DNA of 20,802 nucleotides from Chalciporus piperatus (GCA_038093975.1 JBBPTG010000358.1:1-20802); one strand, 5' to 3'; shown: positions 10,059 through 19,641, counted from the first letter of the stretch. The notes: a model not told the origin generated them from the letters alone. Numbers and translations: made by a program.

Positions 10059-10453
10059 GCGGGGAAAGCAACATAGCGGACGAGGTTTGGGTTATATCCT
10101 CGCCAGCGGGTCGAACCGGGCAGACGCGAAGGACATCTTACGCGGGTGTGCCAGTGAAGACTGTTTGACTCTTCAGTTGGAACACATGGGGGAGGCATGC
10201 CTTGAGGAGTAAATGCGCGCGCCGTACGTTGTGCCAACTTCACCTGACACCTCCCCGTTCATCGCTGTATACGTCAATTAGTGTCCGACTCGAACCTACT
10301 GAATTGTACCTGTGTGATTCACTGGCATTCAGTCACTTCGACGCCCACTGGGGTAATCAGTAGAGTTGTGGCTTTCGGTCCAATATATTTGGGGATACTG
10401 GTCACTTCGGTATGGTGTCATGAACCTCAAGATCCATTGCGGAACCAGCAGAT

Positions 10454-10468
10454 AGTTCGGTCCGAACT
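10454..10468. promoter_or_regulatory. Perfect 7-bp-arm palindrome
   Basis: AGTTCGGTCCGAACT is a perfect palindrome around a single central base. It lies about 400 bp upstream of the SnoaL-like ATG. The symmetric CGG-N-CCG core resembles targets of dimeric zinc-cluster factors, which is inference only. Confidence 0.45.
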
Positions 10469-10514
10469 GAAGGGGGTCCAAAAGCTGTCGAAGAATAGGA
10501 CGTCCGATCATTCA

Positions 10515-10610
10515 AGGGCCTGTTTGAGGTGGGCAGATCTTACAGCTATAGCTAAGCGAGTGCGGGCAGCAGCACTTTTGGCTACTTTGCCCGGATCTCA
10601 AACAGGCCCT
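10515..10610. mobile_element. Possible MITE-like element with 14-bp terminal inverted repeats
   Basis: AGGGCCTGTTTGAG at 10515-10528 is the exact reverse complement of CTCAAACAGGCCCT at 10597-10610, and the next bases inward are also partly complementary (GGGCA against TGCCC). The whole unit is 96 bp and non-coding. GGGCCTGTTTG-type ends are seen in hAT-family non-autonomous elements, but I find no matching target-site duplication on the two sides, so an element is likely but not proven; a simple hairpin is the alternative. Confidence 0.45.
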
Positions 10611-10669
10611 AACTGGTGTAACATCTATTCGCGCGGTTGCGAGGTTCTTCAGTGAATTCCGCTTTCACT

Positions 10670-10686
10670 GGTCCGAGTCTCGGACC
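10670..10686. promoter_or_regulatory. Perfect 8-bp-arm palindrome
   Basis: GGTCCGAGTCTCGGACC is a perfect palindrome around one central base and shares the GGTCCGA core with the palindrome at 10454-10468. It lies 184 bp past the transporter stop codon. It could be a protein-binding site or a 3' hairpin. Confidence 0.4.
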
Positions 10687-10903
10687 GATGCTCGGGTCGT
10701 GTGCCAGAAAATTGAATGGGGGGTCCATAAGCATACTATTTCCACGCTTCAGAGAGGGTCAGTTTTACCAAAAGCAATGAAGATCATAATTATTTGTTAC
10801 AGAATCGTTGACGTGTTTAGGTGCGTACATCGACGACAGTGATATCGTGAAAGTCATCATACTCGAACGGAAATGAGTCACGTCGAAGAAGTTCAAAGAG
10901 CCT

Positions 10904-13544
10904 TTAGGCCGCGGAATCCTTGTCTTCTTGACTGGACTTCTCGAGGGTATCGGTAGGTGTAGCCTCCTGGCTGTATGCAGTGAGCCCAATGCGGTCAGCA
11001 ATTTCGTTTTGGCGTTGCTGGTCAGCAACGGCGAGACCCTCAGTGTCTCCGAAGACTTCGTCCATCTCTTCAAGAGTAAGCCCCTTCGTCTCAGGGACCT
11101 GGGAAGTATTCAGAAAATCATCACGGGACAATCGCACAGGATGTTGACTCACAAAGAACATGACGAATAAGCCACCGAGGAGAGAGAAGACCTAGTGGCA
11201 GAGGTCATGTTTAGTCTCTGTCATCCTTACTCTGGAAGAAAACATACACCGAAGAACACGAATGTGCCAAACCCGAGCTTGTCCTGCATCGATGGGGTAA
11301 CTTGTCCAACGATGAAGTTGTTCATCTACATCATCAACGTAAGTATCAGCAGAGCCGAGAAAGGGAACATGTTTACCCAGTTAGAAGATGCGGCAATGGA
11401 AAGGCCCTTCCCGCGGACACTCAGAGGCCAGATTTCGGCCACCAAGATCCAACAGCATGGGCCCCAGCTATATCCAAATCCTATCATCTGGATGAGCGCG
11501 ACATCGTGCGAGCATCCCAAACCTCAGCCTTACCAATCGCGAAGACCCACACTAAAGCACAGGCTGCCCATCCGGCAGCTACAAACGATCGTTAGGGATC
11601 GTAGGGAATGGTTAAAACTGGGGGAGATATATTACCACTGTGTCTATAAAATCAGGTCAGCTACTGCACAACCAGGAATTTCAAAGACCTACGCAGCCCA
11701 ATCATTGTGGTACAGGCCAGTTAAAACAGCGACGATGAGGTGACACCTGAGGGGTGCGACTCTCAGCGCCAGGCGGTCCAGATAGGGATGTCGACTCACC
11801 CTGCCATGAGGAAAGCACCTGAGACCAGAACTGGCTTACGGCCGACCTGATCAACCCAGATAACGGCGGGAATGGTGGCAAGGAACATGCTGAGAGTCAT
11901 GAGGGTCAATATCTCCGCAATCTATCTCATCTTGGCGCATCAGAACTTACGCGATACCCACGACTCCCGTAGCGAGTAGGCTAGTAGTGTTTCCAGTTAG
12001 CCCGAGAGACCCGAAAATGCTAGGAGCGTAGTAGAGAATCGCATTTACACCCGTCCATTGTTGGAAGAACATGATCCTAGAAAGATTTTATTCAGGAAGG
12101 ATCGACAACTACGAGGAGATGACCTCACAGAGAACCAATGGCTACCCGGACGAAAAGAGTGCGGTTCGAGAACAAACTGAGATAATCATAGATTGCAAGC
12201 TTGAAATTAGAGGATGCTGAACCATCTTGATAATGCGGGAATTTGAGGGCACTCGTTTCCTTCTCGAAGAGATGCTGTGCCTTGATTTCCCTGGTGATAT
12301 AATCAATGAAGTTGGACGGTCCATCTCTCCCAAAACATACAAGAATTCAATCTGTACAAGATCATCGTTAGGCGGAAGACGCCTAGCACTGCTCAGCACT
12401 TGAAGAGCTTCATCATCTCTACCTTTGTTGACAAGCCACCTGACACAAAGTGATCAGTCGAGTTAAATAGTCAGCGGCAAAATAGCTTGCCTTGGAGAGA
12501 AGGGCATGAACAAGATTCCGAATCCGAGAATGAGTGCTGGCACAAGCTGAAGAGCGATAGGAAGGCGCCACGCAGCCTCGCTTTGAGTAACACCGGTCCC
12601 ACCAATGTAGTTTGCCCCATAATCGATCCAGAAGGAAATCATGATTCCGAATGTGATAGCAAGCTGCTGGAGGGCAACAAGGCTTCCGCGTACTTCGGGA
12701 GGGGCAAGTTCGGCGCTGGAAAAAATGTAGGGGCTACTCATATCATAATAGTTAGAATACCCACTTGTATAGAGGGACAGCCATGCTCAACGACCCCACA
12801 CCAAGACCAGTAATGAACCTTCCTATTTGATATGCGGGGGTCATTTTAATCCCACATCGAGCTCGGGGCCACGCACCTCCATAGATTGACGACGGCTGGT
12901 ATGCTGCAGTCTGGACAACAACACCGATACAAAATACACACACAGCTGCAATATGCATTGGTCATTTTATACGCGACAGGCTCTCGGACACTCACCAAGG
13001 ACGATCGCGTACTTGCGCGACAGCATGTCTGCCAACGGTCCCGTGCAAAGTACACCGAACCAAGCGCCAAACTCAAGGATAGCCACCAGCCAGCCCTTTG
13101 TCCCTGCGTTGCCAACCGCGGAAGCCATTCTTTGGTTGAAGGAGTACATGGCCAGCACACCGGAGAAAACACCCTGTGGGCGAAGTCGTTAGCAACGCTC
13201 ATTGACACGTGTAATGACATGAGTACCTGGTTATAACCTACGGCGAATCCGAGTCGTGAGCACTCGTTATTGATGAGACTCAGAGAAATTTACCGTATAG
13301 CCTGCATGTGAATTAGTCAAGCATGAGTCGAAAGATAAGGCGATGATACTTACAGCCCTCCCAAAGATGCGAAGACTGCGATGGAAAAGACTCGGCGGTT
13401 ATGAACGAGCCCGACCTTCCGACACCTGGCTCAGTGCAACCAGCAAGAGAGCACGAGTATGCTTACCCATCCCGACTGTCCTTGGAGAGCTTTGCGGCGA
13501 TTCGAAGCGAAATGACCTGCACCAGGAGCTGCACCTCCGCCCAT
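10904..13544 (-). CDS. MFS sugar transporter (562 aa, 19 exons)
   Basis: Exons (minus): 13544-13467, 13415-13354, 13301-13294, 13237-13227, 13173-12996, 12945-12877, 12822-12765, 12715-12491, 12439-12341, 12290-12129, 12076-11951, 11889-11800, 11746-11693, 11643-11636, 11578-11534, 11480-11377, 11325-11248, 11191-11153, 11098-10904. The sum is 563 codons in one frame. Sugar-porter signatures appear in order: GGLLYGYNQG (first membrane helix), [40 protein letters not shown] (about 228-232), [39 protein letters not shown] and [17 protein letters not shown] (500-516). The length and the 12-helix pattern suit a plasma-membrane monosaccharide (or quinate/disaccharide) proton symporter; the substrate cannot be told. 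The N-terminus is short and Gly-rich. Three exons are microexons (8, 11 and 8 nt), and the intron at 12440-12490 has a GC donor. Confidence 0.95.
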
Positions 13545-13604
13545 TTTTGTTCGAGAGGAGAGATAACGACAGTAGCTCGCCAGCTAAGGAATGTATGACG
13601 CCCG

Positions 13605-13612
13605 TTTTTATA
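13605..13612 (-). promoter_or_regulatory. TATA box of the sugar transporter
   Basis: TATAAAAA on the minus strand lies 61 nt upstream of the transporter ATG, a normal distance for a fungal TATA-driven gene. It supports the chosen start at 13544. Confidence 0.65.
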
Positions 13613-13714
13613 GCCCCAGTCCCTCAGGGAGCTTCTCATGTCAGATGGGAGCCGGGGTATTTGGTCATGATCCCTTAACATCCCTTAACGGATCACAGGA
13701 TAATACTTTGCAGG

Positions 13715-13730
13715 CCCCAGGAATCTGGGG
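13715..13730. promoter_or_regulatory. Paired Cre1/Mig1-type sites (CCCCAG-N4-CTGGGG)
   Basis: CCCCAGGAATCTGGGG is a perfect inverted pair of the SYGGRG hexamer bound by fungal CreA/Cre1/Mig1 C2H2 repressors. It sits about 170 nt upstream of the transporter ATG, with further single sites around it. Glucose repression of sugar transporters through such sites is established in fungi; its use here is inference. Confidence 0.5.
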
Positions 13731-14553
13731 TTGTATTGTTTCGAAAAGAAGCCTGAACGTTTAGCCGTATCCGATTAATGGTGGTCGGGACATGTGCGCT
13801 TTCCGCGCCTGCGCCTGCTGTGATGGCAAGACACGAGTCCAATGCGGAGGAGAGGCGGAAATCCGACGGACACCACCGAGTGATTAAGCCGGCCCACCGA
13901 GATGGAGGAAAGCTAAGAATCCGCATAGGCGTGACAGGGTCTCAAAAATAACAGTCTCCGTTCGTCCTAACGATGTCAGACTCATAGTGAGCAAGCAAGA
14001 CAGCGGGGGCTGTTAGTTCCGCGTCCCGGAAGCTTCCAACTTGCCAACATTATGTATTGGCAACAACAGGTTTTGAGGTTGCTCCCAAGTGGCGTAACGT
14101 CGTGAAATTGGGATTGCAAGCGCCCCCAGAAATAACCATGATGCCTGACTGGGGGACTAACCCCGATTGTTTGGTTATCACCACGATTTACTAGTAGGAA
14201 TGGTCAATGATTGATGTGGTCGGGTACTGTAAGTAAAAACCATGATCAGTGGCGGCCGTGCTGCTGAGCCTGAATGTGACACTGACAATCAATGACAAGC
14301 GGCGGCGGCAACCATTGCATTGGACAACGACAACGTCGACAAGACTCTAAGGGCACTCGCCTATATTCCTCAAACTCGACGATGTGGTCAGGGCACTCAG
14401 GCTATTCTAGCAATCTGAGCAATGGCGGAACGGCAGCGTGAGTCTCAGTTGTGATACGCAAAAGGCTCAGTCTACTAAAATCCAGCTCGCGATGTTTCAC
14501 TCGGCTCTCCGGACGCGTGAGTGTCATGATCCAAGGACTTTGACGTTTGACTG

Positions 14554-16687
14554 ATGCGGGGAGGCAACTATAGTCGTCACCCACGTTACACACAACCAAC
14601 CGATGTGACCGATGACCACTCATCACCATACCCAAGCCCAAGGTACGTTGATCTCAATGTCGTTTGTCCTACCAATGACCAATTGATTTTAACGCAAGTT
14701 ATCACTCCCACCAACAACGCAACGCTCCAGCCAGCTACGCTCCAGCCAGCTACGCTCCATTAGGACCGCCGCCCCAATATCCTCCCGGCGGATACGCACC
14801 ACCTCGAGAACATGCTCCCTACTCCGTTGGACCATATGCGATGGGCCCCTATCCTACACCGCCTCCCCCTCAGATGCCTCCCGCCGGGCAACAATCATAT
14901 GGTCTCCAACCAGCGCAGGGCGGACCAGTTCAACCTGCGTACTACCAATATTCGCAATGTAACGGGGCAAAGAAAGGACTGCTTGTATGGTTTTACTCCT
15001 CTTTATCTCACCCATCACACTGATGAGTAGTCGGTAGATCGGGATTAACTATGAAGGTCAACCTGAGGCTCTTCATGGCTGCGTAGAAGATGTGAATCGC
15101 ATGAAGGAATTCCTTTTGAGTAAGCGTGTTCACCGTCTCCCGCGGCTGATGATCCTAATTCAATTGCAGGACATGACTACAAAGAAGAAGATTTAGTGGT
15201 GCTTACTGAGAATTCCGGGCATCCTCGTGGAAAACCTACTCGACTAAACATAGTTTGTCCTTTTCCCTGATTAATAAGGAGTTGCCTCACTCTTTGCCAG
15301 ATTAACGCCATGCATTGGCTGGTCAAGGACGCTAGGCCAAATGACTCCCTTTTCTTCCATTGTAAGCACTGATTTCCGCCGGTGCCTTGAAGCCGTTTAT
15401 CGATACCATGATGAAATAGATTCGGGACATGGAGGTCAGACTAAGGACCTTGATGGTGACGAGGATGACGGCTATGACGAAAGCAAGTTACAATTATCCC
15501 CTGAGACTTCGCAGCACATCACTTTTTATCAGCCATCTACCCAGTGGATTTCAAGATGGCAGGCCACATCCTGGATGATGTCCGTACTCTTTTTCCGGCT
15601 TGGGTTCTTCTTTCTCATCATCTACGATAGGACATGCACATGATCATGGTCAGAGATCTCCCCGTTGGCTGTCGTCTAACGGCCATTTTTGATGTAAGCA
15701 ACCTTACAGCCTCCATTTTGATGCTAACATTTTGGCAGTGTTGCCACTCCGGCTCGGCCCTTGGTATGACTTTGAACCGTTCTCTACCATGGCGAACAGC
15801 GCTAACATTTTCGTTCTTAGATCTGCCGTACATGGTATGCGCCTCGTCATTTCCCTGCTGTTTTGTTGATTCTAGATTTTAATGCATATTGTTTAGTATT
15901 CCACTGAAGGCAAGATCAAGGAACCCAATATGGCAGTAGAGGCAGCTCAGGGCTTGTTTTCTACTCTTACTTCTTATCAGATGCACGACATAGGTGGTAT
16001 GGTTCGTGGCGTGACGGACCTGGTCAACGTAGCCTCTGGTCGCGCGCAGAAAGCTAACAAATACACAAAGGCTACCCGAACAAGTATGGCCGACGCAGTA
16101 AGATGACATCATCTTCACACACTGAACGCGAGTCTGATGAGTCAACTCAGATCTCATGGAGTGGTTGCAAGGACTCCCAAACCAGTGCCGACGCTCAAAT
16201 TGCAGGCCGAAGCACAGGCGCCATGAGTGATGTATGTCCTTTGCTCCGCGCTAGGAGCTTCTCTGATACAATACCCCACTTACCCCGTGTTGCATTCCAG
16301 GCGTTCCTGACCGCTCTCGGTATGCTATAATATTCCAATTCAACTCTATTTTTGGTCGTGGTGACGAGGTTCTATTCCAACAGAACAAAATCCTAACCCA
16401 AGTTATCAGCAACTTCTCGTCGATATGAGGTGAGAGCTCCGGTGCCTAACCTTAGCGATTCCAGCCTCAAACCTGTACTTGTAACTAGGCGGATTCTCTA
16501 CAACAAGTATAGCCAGAAACCCCAGGTGCGTGTTAGCCACGCGTCCCGCGGCCGCGTGTTGATTGATGTTCAACGTTCAGCTTTCGAGTTCTCACCCCAT
16601 TGTAAGTCTCCGTTCAATCACCCCATAAAAAACTGCTTCAAAACCACTGTTGTATGACAGGATACCAATTTGTTGTTCATCGTGTAG
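14554..16687 (+). CDS. MCA1: Type I metacaspase (414 aa, 17 exons)
   Basis: Exons: 14554-14642, 14699-14984, 15038-15119, 15170-15252, 15301-15361, 15420-15482, 15533-15579, 15631-15693, 15739-15763, 15821-15834, 15897-16097, 16151-16231, 16301-16319, 16384-16429, 16489-16525, 16581-16601, 16661-16687; together 415 codons. Metacaspases are Ca2+-dependent cysteine proteases cutting after Arg/Lys, linked to stress death and protein quality control. Residues 1-120 form the Pro/Tyr/Gln-rich prodomain typical of type I. The p20 part holds KKGLLIGINYEGQ, YSGHGGQ with catalytic His204, DEDDGYDETIYPVDF and LTAIFDCCHSGSALDLPY with catalytic Cys260. The p10-like part has ISWSGCKDSQTSAD, GAMSDAFLTAL and the conserved end HPIDTNLLFIV. 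The usual DSCHSG is DCCHSG here. Intron 15483-15532 uses a GC donor; exon 15821-15834 is only 14 nt. The gene is divergent from the transporter and convergent with the phosphoesterase (179 bp apart). Confidence 0.94.
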
Positions 16688-16866
16688 TCGTGAACAGCCC
16701 GGGCTAGCAAGCGTAGCTACATACAGCTATCTACTTCACCCAATTATCAGATGTTAAGGATAAATTGGTTGACACTTGTCCTGACCAAAAAACCCAAGAG
16801 AATGCGTGTGAGTATTACATGAATATACGTCGAATATACGAAAATAGTCTATCGTGTGCAGGTAGT

Positions 16867-18409
16867 TTAGCAATCAACACTGAGGATTTGGGCCTTTCCT
16901 TCATCTCCATACGGGATGAAAGAATCTTGCAAGAATGAGTTGTCGAAGAGTCCCGAATAAGAGCTAGGAAGTAGTGATTTGCTGTCCAAGATGACTGCAG
17001 TCAAACGACGGCCATATGCCTGCGAGACAGCGCACAGAGTGTCAGAAACGAGGGAGCAGAGGCGTCAGATCGCTTACACAACCGGTGTCTACCCCGATTG
17101 ACCATCTCTTGACATCGAGATCCCGCACGGCCGCGTGACCGTAAACGACCATTGACGGGAAACAAGGGAGCGGGGCCCGATGCTTGGCTTCTCGAGGGAA
17201 GACTCTTGAAGCGGCGACTCTCCACCATGTTTCGGTTGTCGCATCAAACCCAGAACATCTACCCATGACGTCGTTCCACAAGTCAGACCAAGGAACGCCT
17301 TTCTTGCTGTCCTTGATTATGCCTTTGTCTGTGAGACTTCGCATGTTCATAAGAACCCACGGATCCCGGTTCTGTGGGATTTCCTTGAGCAATGCCAGTT
17401 CTTGAAGACTGCGTAGGATGCCTGCGTCGTCATTCGGGTTGGAGGGGGTAGGCCAATGAGAGAGTGGTTGATCGGGATCCGTCACTTTGAGAGTTGAATC
17501 CGCGGGGAGCAAGCCGGCATGAACAAAGTAGGTATGAGCCGTCGGTGCGTGAAGAATGAGAGGCAACGATCGAAGGTAGTCGTAATGTTTTTGGGACATG
17601 TCGCGCGCGATCCTGTAATGATTCCCTAGCAACTTCCAACCAGTGGGAATGTACGTGTCCCAACCTCTGGATGAGCGTTTGAGCCAAGCCTCGAACTCGT
17701 CACCGGACTCGTCCTCGTCGACATGGGACCACTGTGAGTCCATTTCTTCGAGCCAGTCACGACCGTCAGGGAGGGATAGAATCCAGTCCATCCAAGCTCT
17801 CCATTCGATGACTTTCTGGTCGTTGTTGCCACGTACGCCCAAGATGTGGTTCGTTGCCATGAAATCCAATACGGGACCTGAGGGAGGTTCCCCCTTGGTG
17901 ACAAGGTCACCCAGGTGTACCAAGGTATCAAAGTGAGGGTCATAGGAAACCTTGGTGAGTAGTGCGCTGGAAGGACAAATGTAAGTATGATAGAATTCAT
18001 CGTGGAAATGGATCAGCTTAGCGAACCTCAACGATTGGTTCATGGCATGGATGTCCCCGATGGCGATGATACGCCTCTTGTCATCCGAGTCTAGACAGGC
18101 ACGCTGATCAATCACACATCCAATTTTGACGGAAAAAGAACCGCTACGGATGGGAAAATGAGACTGCGGGAGCGTTTGAAGGTATCTGTACCGAGAGAAG
18201 TCAGGAAATACTGGGGTATCCACGAGTCAGTTAACCCGAGGACACGTGCGCGCAAAACGAAACTTACTCGGGTGCCTCGGGGGACGACGTCCTGTAACAT
18301 CAATGATGCTGGTCGTGAGGACAAACAACAGGAAAAAAGAAACAACCGCGATTGGGAGGAACAGGCGAAATTTGGTCTCCCAGTTCAAGGAGCGGTCTCG
18401 ATGGTGCAT
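16867..18409 (-). CDS. Membrane-anchored metallophosphoesterase, Ppn2-like (455 aa)
   Basis: Exons (minus) are 18409-18268, 18210-18027, 17966-17078 and 17019-16867; introns are 57, 60 and 58 nt. Residues 16-36 (RLFLPIAVVSFFLLFVLTTS) form one membrane helix close to the N-terminus, so this is a type II membrane protein. The rest is a PPP-family phosphoesterase: RRIIAIGDIHAM (Asp100, His102), HLGDLVTKG (Asp129), GVRGNNDQ (Asn156), YFVHAGLLP, VVYGHAA and IGVDTGCAYGRRLTAVIL. This order matches fungal vacuolar endopolyphosphatases such as yeast Ppn2, so polyphosphate is a reasonable substrate guess. GDIHA replaces the usual GDIHG and GNND replaces GNHD/GNHE. The start at 18409 has A at -3 and lies 65 nt behind a TATATA; an upstream in-frame ATG at 18448 is too close to that TATA. 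The 60-nt intron is a multiple of three without a stop, so retention would add 20 residues. Confidence 0.88.
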
Positions 18410-18473
18410 GCTAAGGAACTCGGTGATGCAGAGACAAAGATCAATCATTGACACTGTCACTGTCACTGGTTTC

Positions 18474-18479
18474 TATATA
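18474..18479 (-). promoter_or_regulatory. TATA box of the phosphoesterase gene
   Basis: TATATA within CTATATAG lies 65 nt upstream of the ATG at 18409 and only 26 nt upstream of the other in-frame ATG at 18448, so it favours the downstream start. Confidence 0.5.
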
Positions 18480-18617
18480 GAGCACCGCCACACTGGGAAC
18501 TCGGAACCGAACCAGAGCAAAGGCAGAGCTACCCAAACTTGTTGTGCACAGTCGATCTGGCGCGTTCATGGAGATATCCGGGGTATCTACTTCGAAATTT
18601 GAGGTCTCATTCTAGTA

Positions 18618-19365
18618 TTATGTCTCCCTGACAATGTTCCCATCCATTGCTCGCCGTCTGTCCACCTCTCCATAATCCTTGTTGTCTTCAGATCCAAATC
18701 CTACCCACTTCCATGCATTCTCTTTGACAAACTCTTCGAATGTCCATAGCTTGGATTGAAGCTCGGATGGTCGGCACCAAACGTAAGTGTTCACTTCCAT
18801 GGGGCTCTCCAACTCGTTGGTCGGAGGAACGGGGGGTGCGTGCTGTGGTATAACTCCAGTTAGCTGCACGCCATCTAGGCCCGTCAGGGAACCTAATGGG
18901 TGCACTAGGACTAGTTCACGTGTGTACTCCTATGATTTTCTTCAAGCACTTGAATTCCTCTTCACTTATGGCACTCACGTTTCCCTCGAAAATGTCCAAG
19001 AGTCTGATATCTTTGTCAGAAAGACCTATCACCAAGGATCCCCTCACGCATCTTTCCTCACGCTCAAGATCCCGGTCAAATATTGACCGACTTTGAGAAT
19101 ATGGCACTATTCCAGGGTAATCTGCATCCTGCGGATCATTGGTAAAATGTACTCTGATCGTGGATCAAGAAATTACCTACCTTGATCTTGTGGCGGGTAT
19201 AGTCCTGTGGCAGAATACTGTCAGATACGGGCGCATCGATGGAAATCAGTGTACACTGACCAGTAAGAGTGCTGGGGATATCTGGAGGTGAGAGCCGTCG
19301 TTCCCAATCACCCGCTTCAATATTTTCGGGTGCATCAACGTTCCATAGAAAAAGGCTGATGCCAT
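18618..19365 (-). CDS. AIG2-like gamma-glutamylcyclotransferase family protein (196 aa)
   Basis: Exons (minus) are 19365-19261, 19204-19181, 19128-18979 and 18929-18618; introns are 56, 52 and 49 nt, all phase 0, and the joined frame ends in TAA. The N-terminal MASAFFYGTLMHPKIL carries the YGTL substrate-loop motif of the AIG2/GGCT fold. DYTRHKIKDADYPGIVPY follows, then ERCVRGSLVIGLSDKDIRLL and DIFEGNEYTRELV, where the FEG(N)EY acidic cluster is the usual catalytic-acid region. The C-terminal 75 residues (TYVWCRPSELQSKLWTFEEF, then WVG and the polar tail) match the fungal AIG2 extension. Enzymes of this fold release 5-oxoproline from gamma-glutamyl amines or peptides; the exact substrate is unknown. 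No signal peptide is present, so it is probably cytosolic. Exon 2 is only 24 nt. The gene lies 208 bp upstream of the phosphoesterase on the same strand. Confidence 0.88.
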
Positions 19366-19466
19366 TGAAATATTGATGCGACAAGCCTGGAGATATGGGG
19401 AGACGACAACTGCGTGTATCTGCCAGGAGCTGCCAGGAAGTCAAGACTGTGGGTCGGCTCACTTGA

Positions 19467-19481
19467 GATAAGATAAGATAA
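19467..19481. promoter_or_regulatory. Triple GATAA array
   Basis: GATAAGATAAGATAA is three head-to-tail HGATAR boxes about 100 nt upstream of the AIG2-like ATG. Fungal GATA factors (nitrogen, iron and light regulators) bind such clusters. A link to gamma-glutamyl or nitrogen metabolism is an inference. Confidence 0.45.
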
Positions 19482-19641
19482 CAGTGAGAATGTATTTACC
19501 TCCTGAGTAGCTCGACGCGAGTGCTCCGGCCCGGCTGCACCTCACATTAGACTCAAAAACCTCTCGAGATTGGCGAGCGCCATGTCCGAAAGATTCGTGA
19601 CTACCACAACTTCCCTCCCCGCTCCAGCCCGCTCCCAACTA

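Larger units (their letters stand above)
10059..10903. other. Intergenic region between SnoaL-like gene and transporter 3' end
   Basis: It contains the promoter of the SnoaL-like gene (no clear TATA seen) and the 3' flank of the transporter. No coding frame is supported. It holds two perfect short palindromes (10454-10468 and 10670-10686) and a 96 bp element bounded by 14-bp inverted repeats (10515-10610), listed separately. Confidence 0.55.
13545..14553. other. Divergent upstream region, transporter / metacaspase
   Basis: This 1 kb has no supported gene and must hold the promoters of both neighbours. It has the transporter TATA box and a series of SYGGRG-type hexamers on both strands (13614-13619, 13652-13657, 13715-13720, 13725-13730, 14003-14008, 14124-14129, 14149-14154). 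It also has a direct repeat ATCCCTTAAC at about 13670-13688. No clear TATA element is seen close to the metacaspase start. Confidence 0.55.

Noticed and set aside
17042..18223. Single 393-codon open frame taken as the whole phosphoesterase
   Set aside because: It begins with GTG inside an intron, includes an in-frame 60-nt intron and stops in the last intron; the four-exon model gives a membrane anchor and the conserved C-terminus.
18112..18345. Minus-strand 77-codon frame overlapping the phosphoesterase N-terminus
   Set aside because: It reads through the 57-nt intron in a different frame; the spliced model joins the membrane anchor to the catalytic domain in one frame.
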